Positions 45,077-54,831 of a DNA stretch of 64,000 nucleotides are shown here, piece after piece. Position 1 is the stretch's first letter; every line of letters begins with the position of its first letter. The notes under the pieces were generated by a model. That model saw only the letters and a list, made by a program, of their open reading frames with translations. It was not told the origin of the DNA and did no database searches. The DNA is from Candidatus Methanosphaera massiliense (GTDB lineage Archaea > Methanobacteriota > Methanobacteria > Methanobacteriales > Methanobacteriaceae), in contig NZ_JARBXM010000001.1 of the NCBI RefSeq assembly GCF_028890305.1, positions 1,615,592 to 1,679,591 of the forward strand, written 5' to 3'. The position numbers and the translations under genes were made by a program.

Positions 45077-45631
45077 TTATAATAACTCATCTAAATTAAT
45101 TACATAATCTTCCTTTCTAGGATTTTCAACAGGTTCAAAGTCATCTGCAGGATATCCTAATATCACATGACCAATACCAATATAATTATCTGGAATATTC
45201 CATACTTTAAGTAATTCCTTACCTTGAAGACTTTCTATTTCTTCACAAGCTCTATGAATCCAACATGCTCCAACACCTATTGCATGAGCAGCATTAAGCA
45301 TATTACCTATTACTAAACTACCATCTTCAACACATGTAGATATATTACTATCTGCTAATACTATAATTAATGTAGATGCCCCATAAAATGGATCAACATC
45401 ACCCATCTGGTCAAGTAATTCACTAGGGAAATAAGATTTATTCCATTCACCAATTCTTTCTATAATATCTTTTCTTTGAGTTACTAGTATTATTGGCGAT
45501 TGTTTATTTCCTCCTGTAGGTGCATATGTACCTGCTTCAATAATTTTTTCTAAGTCTTCTTTACTAACAGGTTCATCTTTAAATTTTCTTACACTACGTC
45601 TTGTTTTTAAATCATCTAATGTTGATTCCAT
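45077..45631 (-). CDS. Nitroreductase-family flavoprotein
   Basis: FMN-dependent NAD(P)H oxidoreductase, about 184 residues from ATG 45631 (TTG 45640 is too close to the AGGA site). Marks: LKTRRSVRKFKDEPV, YAPTGGNKQSP, GSLVIGNMLNAAHAIGVGACWI, IGIGHVILGYP. Substrate unknown. Stands between the small coiled-coil gene and two regulators on the same strand. Confidence 0.9.
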   Translation of the reverse strand: MESTLDDLKTRRSVRKFKDEPVSKEDLEKIIEAGTYAPTGGNKQSPIILVTQRKDIIERIGEWNKSYFPSELLDQMGDVDPFYGASTLIIVLADSNISTCVEDGSLVIGNMLNAAHAIGVGACWIHRACEEIESLQGKELLKVWNIPDNYIGIGHVILGYPADDFEPVENPRKEDYVINLDELL

Positions 45632-45770
45632 AAATACCAAATTTCCTAATTGTTTATTCTATTAATTTATATTTATTTTATACTACTTATTTTTTATTTA
45701 AAATGTTATTATTATAAAACTAGATAAGATTATAAATTTTTTTATAAAAAAAGAGAAATAAGATAATGAA

Positions 45771-46592
45771 TTAAATGAGTTTAAAATTATTCTTGTAATC
45801 ATCAAATAATGCACGATGAATAACCATGTTCTCTTTTTTATAATCTATTAACATTGTTGAATCATCATAACTTTTATCTAAATAAAATAATGATAACATA
45901 GCCCAATCATCAGAGATTACATAGAATAGGTTATGTGCATCTTTATCACTTGTCCATATGTTAATTCGTTTATTTGTTCTTAATCTTTCAAATGATTCAT
46001 TGAATTCAGATCTTTGTATTGCTTTAAGAATATTTCTAGATGTTACTAGTTGTAATGTTGTGTCATTATCAATTAGTGAATGAATTATTGCCTTCATATG
46101 ATACTTTGAATATATTGGTAAAATCATTCGAATATCTCCCGCATCCTTCATTTTCTCTGTGAATATATCCAGTGTCTTATTATAATGAACATAATCAGAT
46201 TTGATTATATTAGCATCCTTCCATAAATAAAGATATCTTGAGAAATAATAGGGTATATTATCTATGCTATGAACATCCCAACATTCCTTCATCTTATTAA
46301 CTGTATACCAATTATCAAAGAAGTTCTGTAAATTTCTAGATACAAGATATCCTGCAGAAGTTAAAAAATATAATTTATCATCATATGCTACTAGTTTCTT
46401 TTCTTGAAGTTCTTTGATTGCTCTTGAAACATTACTTTCCTGTTTATTTAACCTTTTAGTTAGTTTTTCTAGTGAACAGGATTCATGATTAAATAATAGT
46501 TTTAAGATATTCAATCTTAGTTCAGAGCTCAATACAAATCGCACATGGTCATAAGAATCTGATGTTATTACATCTATATTTTGATCTATCAT
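45771..46592 (-). CDS. FilR1-like winged-helix regulator, copy 1
   Basis: 273 residues: an N-terminal ArsR-like winged helix (LSSELRLNILKLLFNHESCSLEKLTKRLNKQESNVSRAIKELQEKKLV) at about 18-80 and a C-terminal region (DIFTEKMKDAGDIRMILP, LVTSRNILKAIQ) like the methanogen FilR1/DUF1724 domain. GGTGGGGTGA precedes the ATG. Fifteen bases after its paralogue. Targets unknown. Confidence 0.8.
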   Translation of the reverse strand: MIDQNIDVITSDSYDHVRFVLSSELRLNILKLLFNHESCSLEKLTKRLNKQESNVSRAIKELQEKKLVAYDDKLYFLTSAGYLVSRNLQNFFDNWYTVNKMKECWDVHSIDNIPYYFSRYLYLWKDANIIKSDYVHYNKTLDIFTEKMKDAGDIRMILPIYSKYHMKAIIHSLIDNDTTLQLVTSRNILKAIQRSEFNESFERLRTNKRINIWTSDKDAHNLFYVISDDWAMLSLFYLDKSYDDSTMLIDYKKENMVIHRALFDDYKNNFKLI

Positions 46593-46607
46593 TGTATTTC
46601 ACCCCAC

Positions 46608-47465
46608 CTATAAATCATTATGTTTTCTTACTAATTCTTTTATATCAATATAGCCTTCTTTAAGAACTTCAAATTCTCGGAATACTTGAATACCCCAGGC
46701 TCTTGCACTTGAATCCTCTGACCGTAGAACACAATTTTTATTAAAATTTCCTTCTTTTCTTACTAAACCCACTACTATTTCATGTTCAGATACTACTAAT
46801 ACTATTCTTAATGGCGTTTCACGTAATGGTTTAATATTAAAGCGTATATTTTTTAAGGGAATATCTGTTAGGTATTCATATGCATGTTTTATAATGTATT
46901 GTGCAAATTCTAAGGGTACTATAACCTCAAAATCTGATTCTTGATTCATCATGAATTGAATCATACCCGAACAATTTGGATGTAAATATATACATATAGA
47001 CTTTACTCTACCTTTTCTCATCATAGTCTCTTCTATTGTCTCAGTAGCAAGGTAAGGATTAATATTATTTGCTTGTATTAATTCAATATTTTTTATATAA
47101 GGTAATGTTCCTATTGCCTGTAAGTCATCATTGACTACTATATGATTATTTAAGAATTCATCATATTCATGAATAAATTCAAGGTTATTATTTAAGTAGA
47201 ATATATTTAACAATTGTAAACGAGTATGTGTTTTCAACTGATATTCATTATCCTCCTTAGTTACATAGTCTAATTCAACTAATTTCTTCAAATTACTAGT
47301 TATTGAACTATATTTTAAATCTGTGATTTCATGTATTTCACTGACTGTTGCTGGCGCATCATATAGACAAGTTAATATTTGAAATCTTACTTTTGAGTTT
47401 GTTAGAAATTTTAATTCATCTTTGATTTCATTAAAATATAATTTATCTTCCATCATCACACACAT
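46608..47465 (-). CDS. FilR1-like winged-helix regulator, copy 2
   Basis: 285 residues with the same plan as the downstream gene: winged helix (LTNSKVRFQILTCLYDAPATVSEIHEITDLKYSSITSNLKKLVELDYV) and a C-terminal DUF1724-like half (DFEVIVPLEFAQYIIKHAYEYL, PLRIVLVVSEHEIVVGLVRKEG) that probably senses a ligand. The two share little beyond the fold, so the duplication is old. GAGGGGG lies 7 bases before the ATG. First gene of the pair. Confidence 0.8.
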   Translation of the reverse strand: MCVMMEDKLYFNEIKDELKFLTNSKVRFQILTCLYDAPATVSEIHEITDLKYSSITSNLKKLVELDYVTKEDNEYQLKTHTRLQLLNIFYLNNNLEFIHEYDEFLNNHIVVNDDLQAIGTLPYIKNIELIQANNINPYLATETIEETMMRKGRVKSICIYLHPNCSGMIQFMMNQESDFEVIVPLEFAQYIIKHAYEYLTDIPLKNIRFNIKPLRETPLRIVLVVSEHEIVVGLVRKEGNFNKNCVLRSEDSSARAWGIQVFREFEVLKEGYIDIKELVRKHNDL

Positions 47466-47714
47466 ATAAATACCCCCTCTTAACCTAAATACTACTTTAC
47501 TATTATATAGATTTATATTTATTATCCACCATGATTCAAAATACTTAAATTTTATTAAATAATGCTTTAATAAGAATAAGATTAACTATTTTCATCCAAT
47601 CATATTATCAAACAATAGCAATTAAAAGAAATATAAGTATAATAATAAAGAAGAAATAATAATATAATAAATAACACCATTATATTTAATAATTTATAGT
47701 GGAGGAGAAAAATA

Positions 47715-48401
47715 ATGACAAAATGTCCCAATTGTGGCTTTGAAAATAATGATAAAGACACATGTATAATCTGTGGTCAAAGCCTTAAAGATATCCCAAA
47801 TAATATAAATGAACAAAACATACAAGAAAACAATCAACCAAATCCTAATAAACAAAACAAGCCACAGCAACCAATCAAATCACAATACCAACAAGAATAC
47901 AATAACCAAGAATATCAAAACCAGAATAACCAACAGAACAACCAATACTCAACTCAAAATAATCAACAAAATAACCACTATGATAATGGAAATTCTAACT
48001 ACTATCAGCAATATAATCGAATGGACAATAATAATCAAAATAATTATCAACGCTTTGGACAACAAAACCAATACAATGAATACAGCAATCCTGAATATCA
48101 GAATTACGGAAATACTCAAGGAAATCAAAATTATGGAAATCAAAATGGACAGTATCTATCACACAAAAGTAAAACTGTTGCATTTATATTAGGTTTTTTT
48201 ATTGCTGGAGCAGGTTATGCCTATATTGACCAATGGGGAAAAGGAATAGCAGTATTTTTAATAGTTTATGTCTGTGTTGCACTTTCCATACTTATCATCC
48301 CACCATTTATAGCACTAATAATATGGATATATTCATTATATGATGTGAACAGACAAATAGGTATTATGAATAATAGAACTACCAATAACTTCAACAATTA
48401 A
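47715..48401 (+). CDS. Zinc-ribbon, Asn/Gln-rich membrane protein
   Basis: 228 residues in three parts: an N-terminal CPNCGFENNDKDTCIICG zinc ribbon (4-21), a long low-complexity N/Q/Y-rich stretch (about 30-150), and a C-terminal double-helix membrane domain (FILGFFIAGAGYAYIDQWGKG, then VYVCVALSILIIPPFIALIIW, SLYDVNRQIG) like TM2/DUF5683-type proteins. GGAGGAG precedes the ATG. Function unknown. Confidence 0.75.
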   Translation: MTKCPNCGFENNDKDTCIICGQSLKDIPNNINEQNIQENNQPNPNKQNKPQQPIKSQYQQEYNNQEYQNQNNQQNNQYSTQNNQQNNHYDNGNSNYYQQYNRMDNNNQNNYQRFGQQNQYNEYSNPEYQNYGNTQGNQNYGNQNGQYLSHKSKTVAFILGFFIAGAGYAYIDQWGKGIAVFLIVYVCVALSILIIPPFIALIIWIYSLYDVNRQIGIMNNRTTNNFNN

Positions 48402-48440
48402 ATTCCCATTACAACAAATCTTTTCCTAATTTTATTTTTT

Positions 48441-49595
48441 TTATAAAAACTTGTTTAATCGTTTTATAGCATCTAATTTATCTTTTTTATCAAGTTTTGC
48501 CTGGTCAAGTGCATCTTTAATTGTTTCAATAGAATGGTCATATACTTCTTTATCAACAGGGTATGGAAATCCATCTTTTCCACCATGAGCAAAACTATAT
48601 TTAACAGGGTCTTCCCAGCTAGCTTTTTCACCATAAACAAGGTCACTTATTAATGCTAATGCTCTTATCTTTTTTGGACCAATACCCTTTAAGGAAATTA
48701 ATTCTTTATAGTTTTCAGGTTGTATTTCATAAGCGTTTTTAAGAACTTTGAATTCTCTGTCTGATAAATCCATGTCTAGCACTTCATGATGTGCTGGCAT
48801 GCTAAATGCTTTTTGATTCTTAAATCCTGTTGGATCTTCATCATCATGTTGATTAAAATCAAAAAAGTCAGTTAGTAGTGTTTGTTTTGGGTCTTCTCTT
48901 CTGAAGTATGTTCTTAAGTGTTCAGGATTATCATTTATCAAGTCTACACTTGTTTTTTGTACTTCTTTACTGTCTTCTGATGGCATGTTTAATGCTAGTT
49001 CTTCTTTCTTATCACATTCTATACTAGTATGTGGGTCATTTAGGAAATTATCAATGTCTGTGTTCATCCAATGATATCTTCTAGCATATCCTGTATTTGT
49101 ATTCATACCTTGTTGTACAACTGCCCAATTACCTGATTCAGTTAGAAAAAAGTTATGTTGATATAATGTATAAGTATCTTGTATACATGCATTATCTATC
49201 TTAGCTGATAATTTAGATGATTCTTTCAGAGTATCAGTTGCTTTTGTAGATATATTAAATGTTGATGAAAGATCTTCTATTTGTTTAGGTGTTTTACGTG
49301 AATTTTTTCCTTTTCCACCTAATACTGCTATTCCATGTTCCTCAGGATTTAAACTTGCTCTTAGAGCACCACATGTAGTAGTAGTTGTTCCTGAAGAATG
49401 CCAGTCAAATCCTATTACACAGGAAAAGCTTTGAAACCAGTAGGGATTAGATAATCTTTCAAGAAATTTTTCCTGACTATATTCTTCAAGAATTACTTCT
49501 GTTAAAGCACGTGATAATTTAACCATCCTATTCCAGAGCCAACGTGGCGTATGATCTGAGTGTAATGGTAATGTAGTTATTCCTTTTCTTTGCAT
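48441..49595 (-). CDS. DUF763 protein
   Basis: 384 residues. The N-terminal three quarters match the DUF763 family: GITTLPLHSDHTPRWLWNRM, SFSCVIGFDWHSSGTTTTTCGALRASL, GIAVLGGKGKNSR, NTGYARRYHW. A helix-hairpin-helix (ISLKGIGPKKIRALALISDLVYGE) at about 298-322 suggests contact with nucleic acid. The reaction is unknown to me. No ribosome-binding site is evident; probably leaderless. Confidence 0.85.
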   Translation of the reverse strand: MQRKGITTLPLHSDHTPRWLWNRMVKLSRALTEVILEEYSQEKFLERLSNPYWFQSFSCVIGFDWHSSGTTTTTCGALRASLNPEEHGIAVLGGKGKNSRKTPKQIEDLSSTFNISTKATDTLKESSKLSAKIDNACIQDTYTLYQHNFFLTESGNWAVVQQGMNTNTGYARRYHWMNTDIDNFLNDPHTSIECDKKEELALNMPSEDSKEVQKTSVDLINDNPEHLRTYFRREDPKQTLLTDFFDFNQHDDEDPTGFKNQKAFSMPAHHEVLDMDLSDREFKVLKNAYEIQPENYKELISLKGIGPKKIRALALISDLVYGEKASWEDPVKYSFAHGGKDGFPYPVDKEVYDHSIETIKDALDQAKLDKKDKLDAIKRLNKFL

Positions 49596-49637
49596 GATAA
49601 TATTTATTTCATATTTATATTATAAACATTAACCGGG

Positions 49638-49677
49638 CATGATAAGTATTATTTTTCGTGTAACATGATAAATATTA
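49638..49677. promoter_or_regulatory. Direct repeat CATGATAA(G/A)TATTA
   Basis: Two 14-base copies (49638-49651 and 49664-49677) with one mismatch, 26 bp apart, between the DUF763 gene and the poly-Asn protein gene, in the DUF763 promoter zone. Possible regulator site. Confidence 0.35.
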
Positions 49678-49812
49678 ATTTTTTTTTATTAAGTTAAATG
49701 TTACATCTTTTATATTCGTTATTAATCATTGTTGTATCTGTTTAAAGATAAAATATTTAAATAATATTAATTAAAAAATTATAAATAGATAAAAGTATAG
49801 TCAGGTGAAATA

Positions 49813-50661
49813 TTGGATAAAAAAATAGTATTAACCATATTAATAGTAGCACTTATAGGGGTTGTTGCTGCTACTTATAATAGTAGTAATAATGAAACTT
49901 TATTCAATCCATTAACAGCTATTGCTGATGATTCAGCAGATAGTATTTCGGATTTATTATCATCTGGTGATGAAGGTCAATCCGTATCTGATTTATTAGT
50001 AGCTGGTGATTCCCAGAATAGTCCTGCAGGTCAAGCAGGTACTGGCACCGGTCAGGCAAGTTCAAGTAATAGTCAATCCGACACGGGTGCAGATCAATCA
50101 GGTTCAGGTAATGGTCAATCTGGTACTGGGAATAACATTGGTAACAATAACGGAAATTCTGGAAGTGGAAACTCTATTGGTACTAACACAAATAAGAAAA
50201 ACGGTGGCACTGATAACAACGGAAACTCTGGAAATGTAGATAATAACAATAACAATAACAATAATAACAATAACAATAACAATAATAACAATAACAATAA
50301 TAACAATAACAATAATAACAATAACAATAATAACAATAAAATGAATACTTCAGATAATAATATAACCAAGAATATAACTAACAAAACAGATAATATTACT
50401 GTATTATCAGTAGATGAAGCAGAAAAACTTGTATATTCTGATTTAAAAACAAATAATCATAAAGTAGATACAGTAAAACTTATTCAAACAGATACATCAG
50501 CTGATGGACATAAGTTATACATCTTCGCCGCTTACAGAAATGGTGAAGTGATTGCTGAATATGAAGTAGATACTACTACTAAACAATTATCTGGTGGAGC
50601 AGGTAAAGATGAAACTCCAGATCCAGACAATGTCACGGATGATAATATTACTACAACGTAG
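49813..50661 (+). CDS. Secreted or membrane-anchored poly-asparagine protein
   Basis: 282 residues from TTG 49813 after AGGTGA. A short N-terminal hydrophobic segment (IVLTILIVALIGVVAATY) serves as signal or anchor. Then come Ser/Gly/Gln-rich repeats (SGSGNGQSGTGN-like), a run of 32 asparagines coded by mixed AAT/AAC triplets (50242-50337), and a C-terminal folded part of about 75 residues (VDEAEKLVYSDLKTNN ... GEVIAEYEVDTTTKQLSGG) resembling a PepSY-type domain. Likely outside the cell; role unknown. The triplet tract should be length-variable. Confidence 0.75.
   Translation: MDKKIVLTILIVALIGVVAATYNSSNNETLFNPLTAIADDSADSISDLLSSGDEGQSVSDLLVAGDSQNSPAGQAGTGTGQASSSNSQSDTGADQSGSGNGQSGTGNNIGNNNGNSGSGNSIGTNTNKKNGGTDNNGNSGNVDNNNNNNNNNNNNNNNNNNNNNNNNNNNNNNNNKMNTSDNNITKNITNKTDNITVLSVDEAEKLVYSDLKTNNHKVDTVKLIQTDTSADGHKLYIFAAYRNGEVIAEYEVDTTTKQLSGGAGKDETPDPDNVTDDNITTT
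50242..50337 (+). repeat. AAT/AAC triplet repeat (32 Asn codons)
   Basis: Thirty-two successive Asn codons arranged mainly as AAT-AAC and AAT-AAT-AAC groups, so a long micro/minisatellite at DNA level. Changes by whole triplet groups would alter linker length without shifting the frame. Confidence 0.9.
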
Positions 50662-50900
50662 AAAAAATAACCTTTCTTTTTTTCCTTTTTTTAAAATTGA
50701 TAATTATTGTATTTCTAATATTATAATAATAAAAAAAAATATAATTACACAATATTTACTATTTTTCATGTATATTTATTAACATTTTATAAAATAATTG
50801 TTTAAATTATTATTTGAATATTAAATGTTGTTAAATATTACTTAAATTATAAATAATTTACTTAATATATATAATATTATAAGTAATAGGAAAATTAAAA

Positions 50901-52859
50901 ATGGATTTATACATATTAGAAAATATATCAATAATACTAATAACCTCCGTAGTAATCCTATTATTATTTAATAAATTAAAACTCCCCTCAATGATTGGAC
51001 TATTTTTAACGGGAATTATTTTAGGACAATTCATTGACTCTACAAGTATTATAACTAATATATCTGAATTAGGAGTAATCTTTTTATTATTTATTATAGG
51101 ACTTGAATTCTCAATAGAAAAATTTTCAGCAATTAAAAGATATGCAGTACTTGGTGGAATATTACAGGTAGTTCTTACAACTATTTTAGTTACACTCATA
51201 CTCTTTATAGGAAAAGCTCCATTAAATCAATCTATTTTTATGGGATTTCTCGTATGTTTCAGTAGTACAGCTATTGTAATGAAAATATTACAGAAAAAAC
51301 GTTTAGCACACTCAATCCAGGGTAGAGTAACATTAGGAATACTTATATTTCAGGATTTAGCTGTTATACTTGTAATATTATTAACACCAGTACTTGGCGG
51401 ACAATCAATAGATCTCAGTACACTTCCTACAACATTACTCAAATTAGTAGGATTTGTTATAATAATAGCTGTAAGTGCAAAATGGATTGTACCGATTGCA
51501 TTAAATGAAGCAGCAAAGACAAAAAATCGTGACTTGTTCATGCTTCTAATATTATTCATATGTCTGGGTACTACCTTTGCAACATCATCCCTTGGAATCT
51601 CACCAGAATTAGGTGCATTCCTTGCAGGTTTAATTATTTCAAACACGGAATTCAGCCATCAAGCATTAGGATATGTACAACCATTCCAGGATGTTTTCAT
51701 GAGTATATTCCTTATATCTATCGGTTTAATGATAAATGTATCCTATTTCATAAATAACATCCTATTAATAATTGCACTGGCTGCAATAGTATTAGTAATC
51801 AAATTTGTAGCAACATTTTTAACTGGAGTTATTTTAAAACTTCCTATAAAAACAACTGTAGCTATATCAGTATTATTAAGTCAGATTGGTGAGTTCTCAT
51901 TTATATTAGCAGAGGATGGAATGAAATATGGGTTAATCAGTGGAGAATTGTTTACAACATTTTTAACAGTGACAATAATAACTATGTCTGCTACTCCGTT
52001 ACTTGAGAAAATTACACCTCGTCTTGTAGGTATTTTCAAGAAAATACCATATTTCCAAGTTGATGAAGAATTAAAAACAATACAGCCTGCAGAAATTGAA
52101 GAGAATGAACTTGAAGATCATGTAATTATTGTAGGATTTGGTGTAAATGGTAGAAACTTATCTAGTGCATGTGAAACTTATAATATACCTTATGTTATAG
52201 TTGATTTTAATCCACAGGTTGTAGAAAAAAATAAAGCATTAGGTCTTCCAATTATTTATGGTAATGGTTATGATGAAAGCGTATTGAAAGAATTACGTAT
52301 TAAATCAGCAAAATGTATTGTTATATCAATGCCTAGTTATGATAGCACTATAAAAGCTGTGGATTCTGCAAGAAGATTAAATCCGGATATTCATATAATT
52401 GTTAGAACAAGATTTCTTAAAAATGTTGATGATGTATATGAAGCTGGTGCTGATGAGGTTATTCCTGAGGAATATGAAACAAGTATTATCATGTTTACAC
52501 GTGTAATGGATTATTATGATAAAGATATGGATGAAATAAATAGTACGATTGAAAGTCTTAGGTCTGATGCTTATGATACGTTCCGTCATGTATCTTCAGA
52601 TGATATTACAACTTCATTGAGTAACCGTGTGACCGATTTAAATATGGAGTCTGTACAGATTACTAGAAAACAGAAAATTAGTGATATAGACTTTAATAGG
52701 TTTAATCTTACTGTAACATCAGTTATTAGAAATAATAAAACATTCACAGAAATAGATGCCAGATTCAATTTGAAAATCGATGATTTAGTTATATTTACTG
52801 GTACCTCTGAAAATATAAGTAGTTTTTTAAGATATTTCCATGTTACTAATGAGATATAA
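50901..52859 (+). CDS. CPA2-family cation/proton antiporter with TrkA-N domain (KefB-like)
   Basis: 652 residues. About 12-13 membrane helices form the exchanger (SMIGLFLTGIILGQFIDS, FSSTAIVMKILQKK, GILIFQDLAVILVILLTPV, SPELGAFLAGLIISN). From about residue 408 a cytoplasmic RCK/TrkA-N domain follows (HVIIVGFGVNGRNLS, VDFNPQ, YGNGYDESVL) with a TrkA-C part at the end. It exchanges K+ or Na+ for H+ under nucleotide control. The ion is not decided by sequence. Confidence 0.92.
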   Translation: MDLYILENISIILITSVVILLLFNKLKLPSMIGLFLTGIILGQFIDSTSIITNISELGVIFLLFIIGLEFSIEKFSAIKRYAVLGGILQVVLTTILVTLILFIGKAPLNQSIFMGFLVCFSSTAIVMKILQKKRLAHSIQGRVTLGILIFQDLAVILVILLTPVLGGQSIDLSTLPTTLLKLVGFVIIIAVSAKWIVPIALNEAAKTKNRDLFMLLILFICLGTTFATSSLGISPELGAFLAGLIISNTEFSHQALGYVQPFQDVFMSIFLISIGLMINVSYFINNILLIIALAAIVLVIKFVATFLTGVILKLPIKTTVAISVLLSQIGEFSFILAEDGMKYGLISGELFTTFLTVTIITMSATPLLEKITPRLVGIFKKIPYFQVDEELKTIQPAEIEENELEDHVIIVGFGVNGRNLSSACETYNIPYVIVDFNPQVVEKNKALGLPIIYGNGYDESVLKELRIKSAKCIVISMPSYDSTIKAVDSARRLNPDIHIIVRTRFLKNVDDVYEAGADEVIPEEYETSIIMFTRVMDYYDKDMDEINSTIESLRSDAYDTFRHVSSDDITTSLSNRVTDLNMESVQITRKQKISDIDFNRFNLTVTSVIRNNKTFTEIDARFNLKIDDLVIFTGTSENISSFLRYFHVTNEI

Positions 52860-53244
52860 TTTCTCTTTTCTATCTTTTTTTTAATTAATTTTTTTATAAT
52901 AAGTTTTTTCTAGGAAGGTTAGATTATATATAGATTATTGATTATGTTTTCAATAATCTGTATAATAGTTTTTTATTGTATTATTCTGGTATTGTTATGA
53001 ATAATGGTATCATGTATAGTATTACGAATAGTACTATTAATTCTATTGTTATTTTTAATGCGTCTTTTGTTGAAGTTTCCATCATATTCACCTTTTGAAT
53101 TATTATAATTTTTTTATAGATTATGAAGTACTAATAGAATACTCCATTATATATTAAAATTCATTAGTTATATAAATTTAAGTAAACCTAAATATATAAA
53201 GTTTGTTATAAAATATATTCCAAATTAGAAAAAAAAGATTAAAA
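52860..53244. other. Gap with one small gene
   Basis: Convergent spacer after the antiporter. A T-run near 52877 ends that gene. The only coding feature is the 33-residue membrane protein on the minus strand (52981-53082); the rest is AT-rich. Confidence 0.6.
52981..53082 (-). CDS. Small single-helix membrane protein, 33 residues
   Basis: Short frame METSTKDALK followed by a hydrophobic helix (ITIELIVLFVILYMIPLFI) and TIPE before the stop. AGGTGA (53088-53093) lies 5 bases before ATG 53082; ATG 53085 is too close. The ribosome-binding site, charged N-terminus and clean membrane helix support a real gene. Function unknown; it may partner a larger membrane protein. Confidence 0.6.
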   Translation of the reverse strand: METSTKDALKITIELIVLFVILYMIPLFITIPE

Positions 53245-54057
53245 CTAATTCAATAATTCTCTAATTTCATCATTATACTTAGAAATAACATCAGAAACCC
53301 TCTTAAAGTAAGCATCAGTATATTCTTCACCATCAGTTAATCTAACATGAGAAGCATCAAAATACTTATCATCAATATCCAAAACCTCACTAATATAACC
53401 ATCTTCTAAAGACTTAGTACTACTATCATGAGGATTATAAGCCCTGTTACTACCATCAAATGCCGGACAAACAATAGCACAATATTTTAAATCATATAAA
53501 GAAGATTCCCTATTAATTCCAGTAGGGTCTGGTAAATTATATGTCTGTTTAAGATATTCCTTTTCCTCATCAGTGAAATTATGAATAGGTGCACAGAAAG
53601 GTATTCTACTGATAACATACCTGTCATCAAATACACGAGCCAATCCACCTTCAACAAGTGATTCCACCATAAACCTAGTTGGAGACTCTATAGAAACATA
53701 TCTATCAAGAGAAATTGTATCAATTACATCCTTAACCAATAAATTATTACCCCTATACTCAGGTAAAACATAGATATACTGAAGAACTAAAGATTTATGT
53801 TCATTAGCATCTCCACCTTTATAAGCACTAAAACCTACAACCTTATCTATATGAACAATCTCTTTAAAAATCATGCAATTCTCATTCTCTGAAATATCAA
53901 AGTTTTCTTCATTAATACTCTCAAGAAGGTAAGGATAATGCTGTTCCAGAATTGTTATGATTGGTAAACTATATCTATGATCAGGATTATTAGGGTCTAC
54001 ACTAAAAATCTGACCTTCCCCATTTTCTCTACGAATAATATCTTTATCTTTAACCAT
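53245..54057 (-). CDS. GNAT-like acyltransferase-fold protein
   Basis: 270 residues from ATG 54057, which follows GAGGGGAT; the longer frame from 54099 is rejected. LVLQYIYVLPEYRGNNLLVKDVID (about 110-132) resembles the core strand and acetyl-CoA loop (R-G-N) of N-acetyltransferases, and KVVGFSAYKGG precedes it. The C-terminal half (FCAPIHNFTDEEKEYL, DYLKYCAIVCPAFDGSNRAYNPHD-like) is not recognised. Substrate unknown. Confidence 0.6.
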   Translation of the reverse strand: MVKDKDIIRRENGEGQIFSVDPNNPDHRYSLPIITILEQHYPYLLESINEENFDISENENCMIFKEIVHIDKVVGFSAYKGGDANEHKSLVLQYIYVLPEYRGNNLLVKDVIDTISLDRYVSIESPTRFMVESLVEGGLARVFDDRYVISRIPFCAPIHNFTDEEKEYLKQTYNLPDPTGINRESSLYDLKYCAIVCPAFDGSNRAYNPHDSSTKSLEDGYISEVLDIDDKYFDASHVRLTDGEEYTDAYFKRVSDVISKYNDEIRELLN

Positions 54058-54267
54058 AAGTATCCCCTCAACTAGTTCTTTAATATGATATATGAACATA
54101 ACTTAAAGATATATTTTATTTAATTAGAAAAGAGCCTTTATAATTAATTTTCACAATAAGTTTATTTAAATTATAAATTCAGAAAAAAACAATGAAAAAC
54201 TAAATTAATTATTAAATACTTAAAAAATAGAATAAAAAAAATAAGAAAAAATAATTTTTATAAATTA

Positions 54268-54831
54268 TTAAACAAACTGATCTTTAATTATCCAGAAACT
54301 CATCGCAAATAAACATCCCACCATGATTAAAGGAGGACTTACAAAATATCCTAGAATATAAGCAATTGCAAAGAATATGAACTCTATAAAAGAATTCTTT
54401 TTACCATTATTAAGATAAACTATTAAAGCAATATTTGCAGGATCTGTTTTCTTTAAAACCTCTGCCTGTAAAATATAATGTATATGAAGAACTACAAAGA
54501 AAGCTCCAAAGCAAGCCTGAGCAAAGAATGAAAAGAAATGCTCTGAAACCATTATAGTAGCATATGGTATAAAACTTAAAATAAATATGCTTATCATATT
54601 TGTCCATACGATGGAATCTGTTAACTTATTTATTTTTATAAACAAATTATGATTTGAATTCCAAATATTAAATACAACAAAGAAACTTATTATATAAGCA
54701 AAGAATTCCACCTTTACTTCCCAGAGACTTGCTAAATCTGGATGAGCTGGTAATGGAATTTCTAAGATAATTATTGTAACAATAATAGCTAAAATTGCAT
54801 CAATCAATGCTTCAAATCTCTCAGTGTCCAT
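54268..54831 (-). CDS. TMEM175/DUF1211-family channel-like protein, copy B
   Basis: 187 residues from ATG 54831 (AAGGTGA upstream; the frame to 54849 is less likely). Six hydrophobic helices. Helix 1 reads MDTERFEALIDAILAIIVTIIILEIPLP, matching the family start R-x-x-x-(F/L)-(S/I)-D that lines the potassium pore. W-N-x-x-H (FNIWNSNHNLF) is the other family motif. Prokaryotic members form K+ channels. Its start overlaps the end of copy A by 11 bases. Confidence 0.85.
   Translation of the reverse strand: MDTERFEALIDAILAIIVTIIILEIPLPAHPDLASLWEVKVEFFAYIISFFVVFNIWNSNHNLFIKINKLTDSIVWTNMISIFILSFIPYATIMVSEHFFSFFAQACFGAFFVVLHIHYILQAEVLKKTDPANIALIVYLNNGKKNSFIEFIFFAIAYILGYFVSPPLIMVGCLFAMSFWIIKDQFV

Noticed and set aside
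47809-48192. Asn/Ile/Thr-rich open frames overlapping the zinc-ribbon protein
   Set aside because: Out-of-frame reading of the AAC/CAA-rich linker; no initiation signal.
50115-50384. Poly-leucine open frame on the minus strand
   Set aside because: It is the antisense of the AAT/AAC asparagine tract, with no ribosome-binding site.
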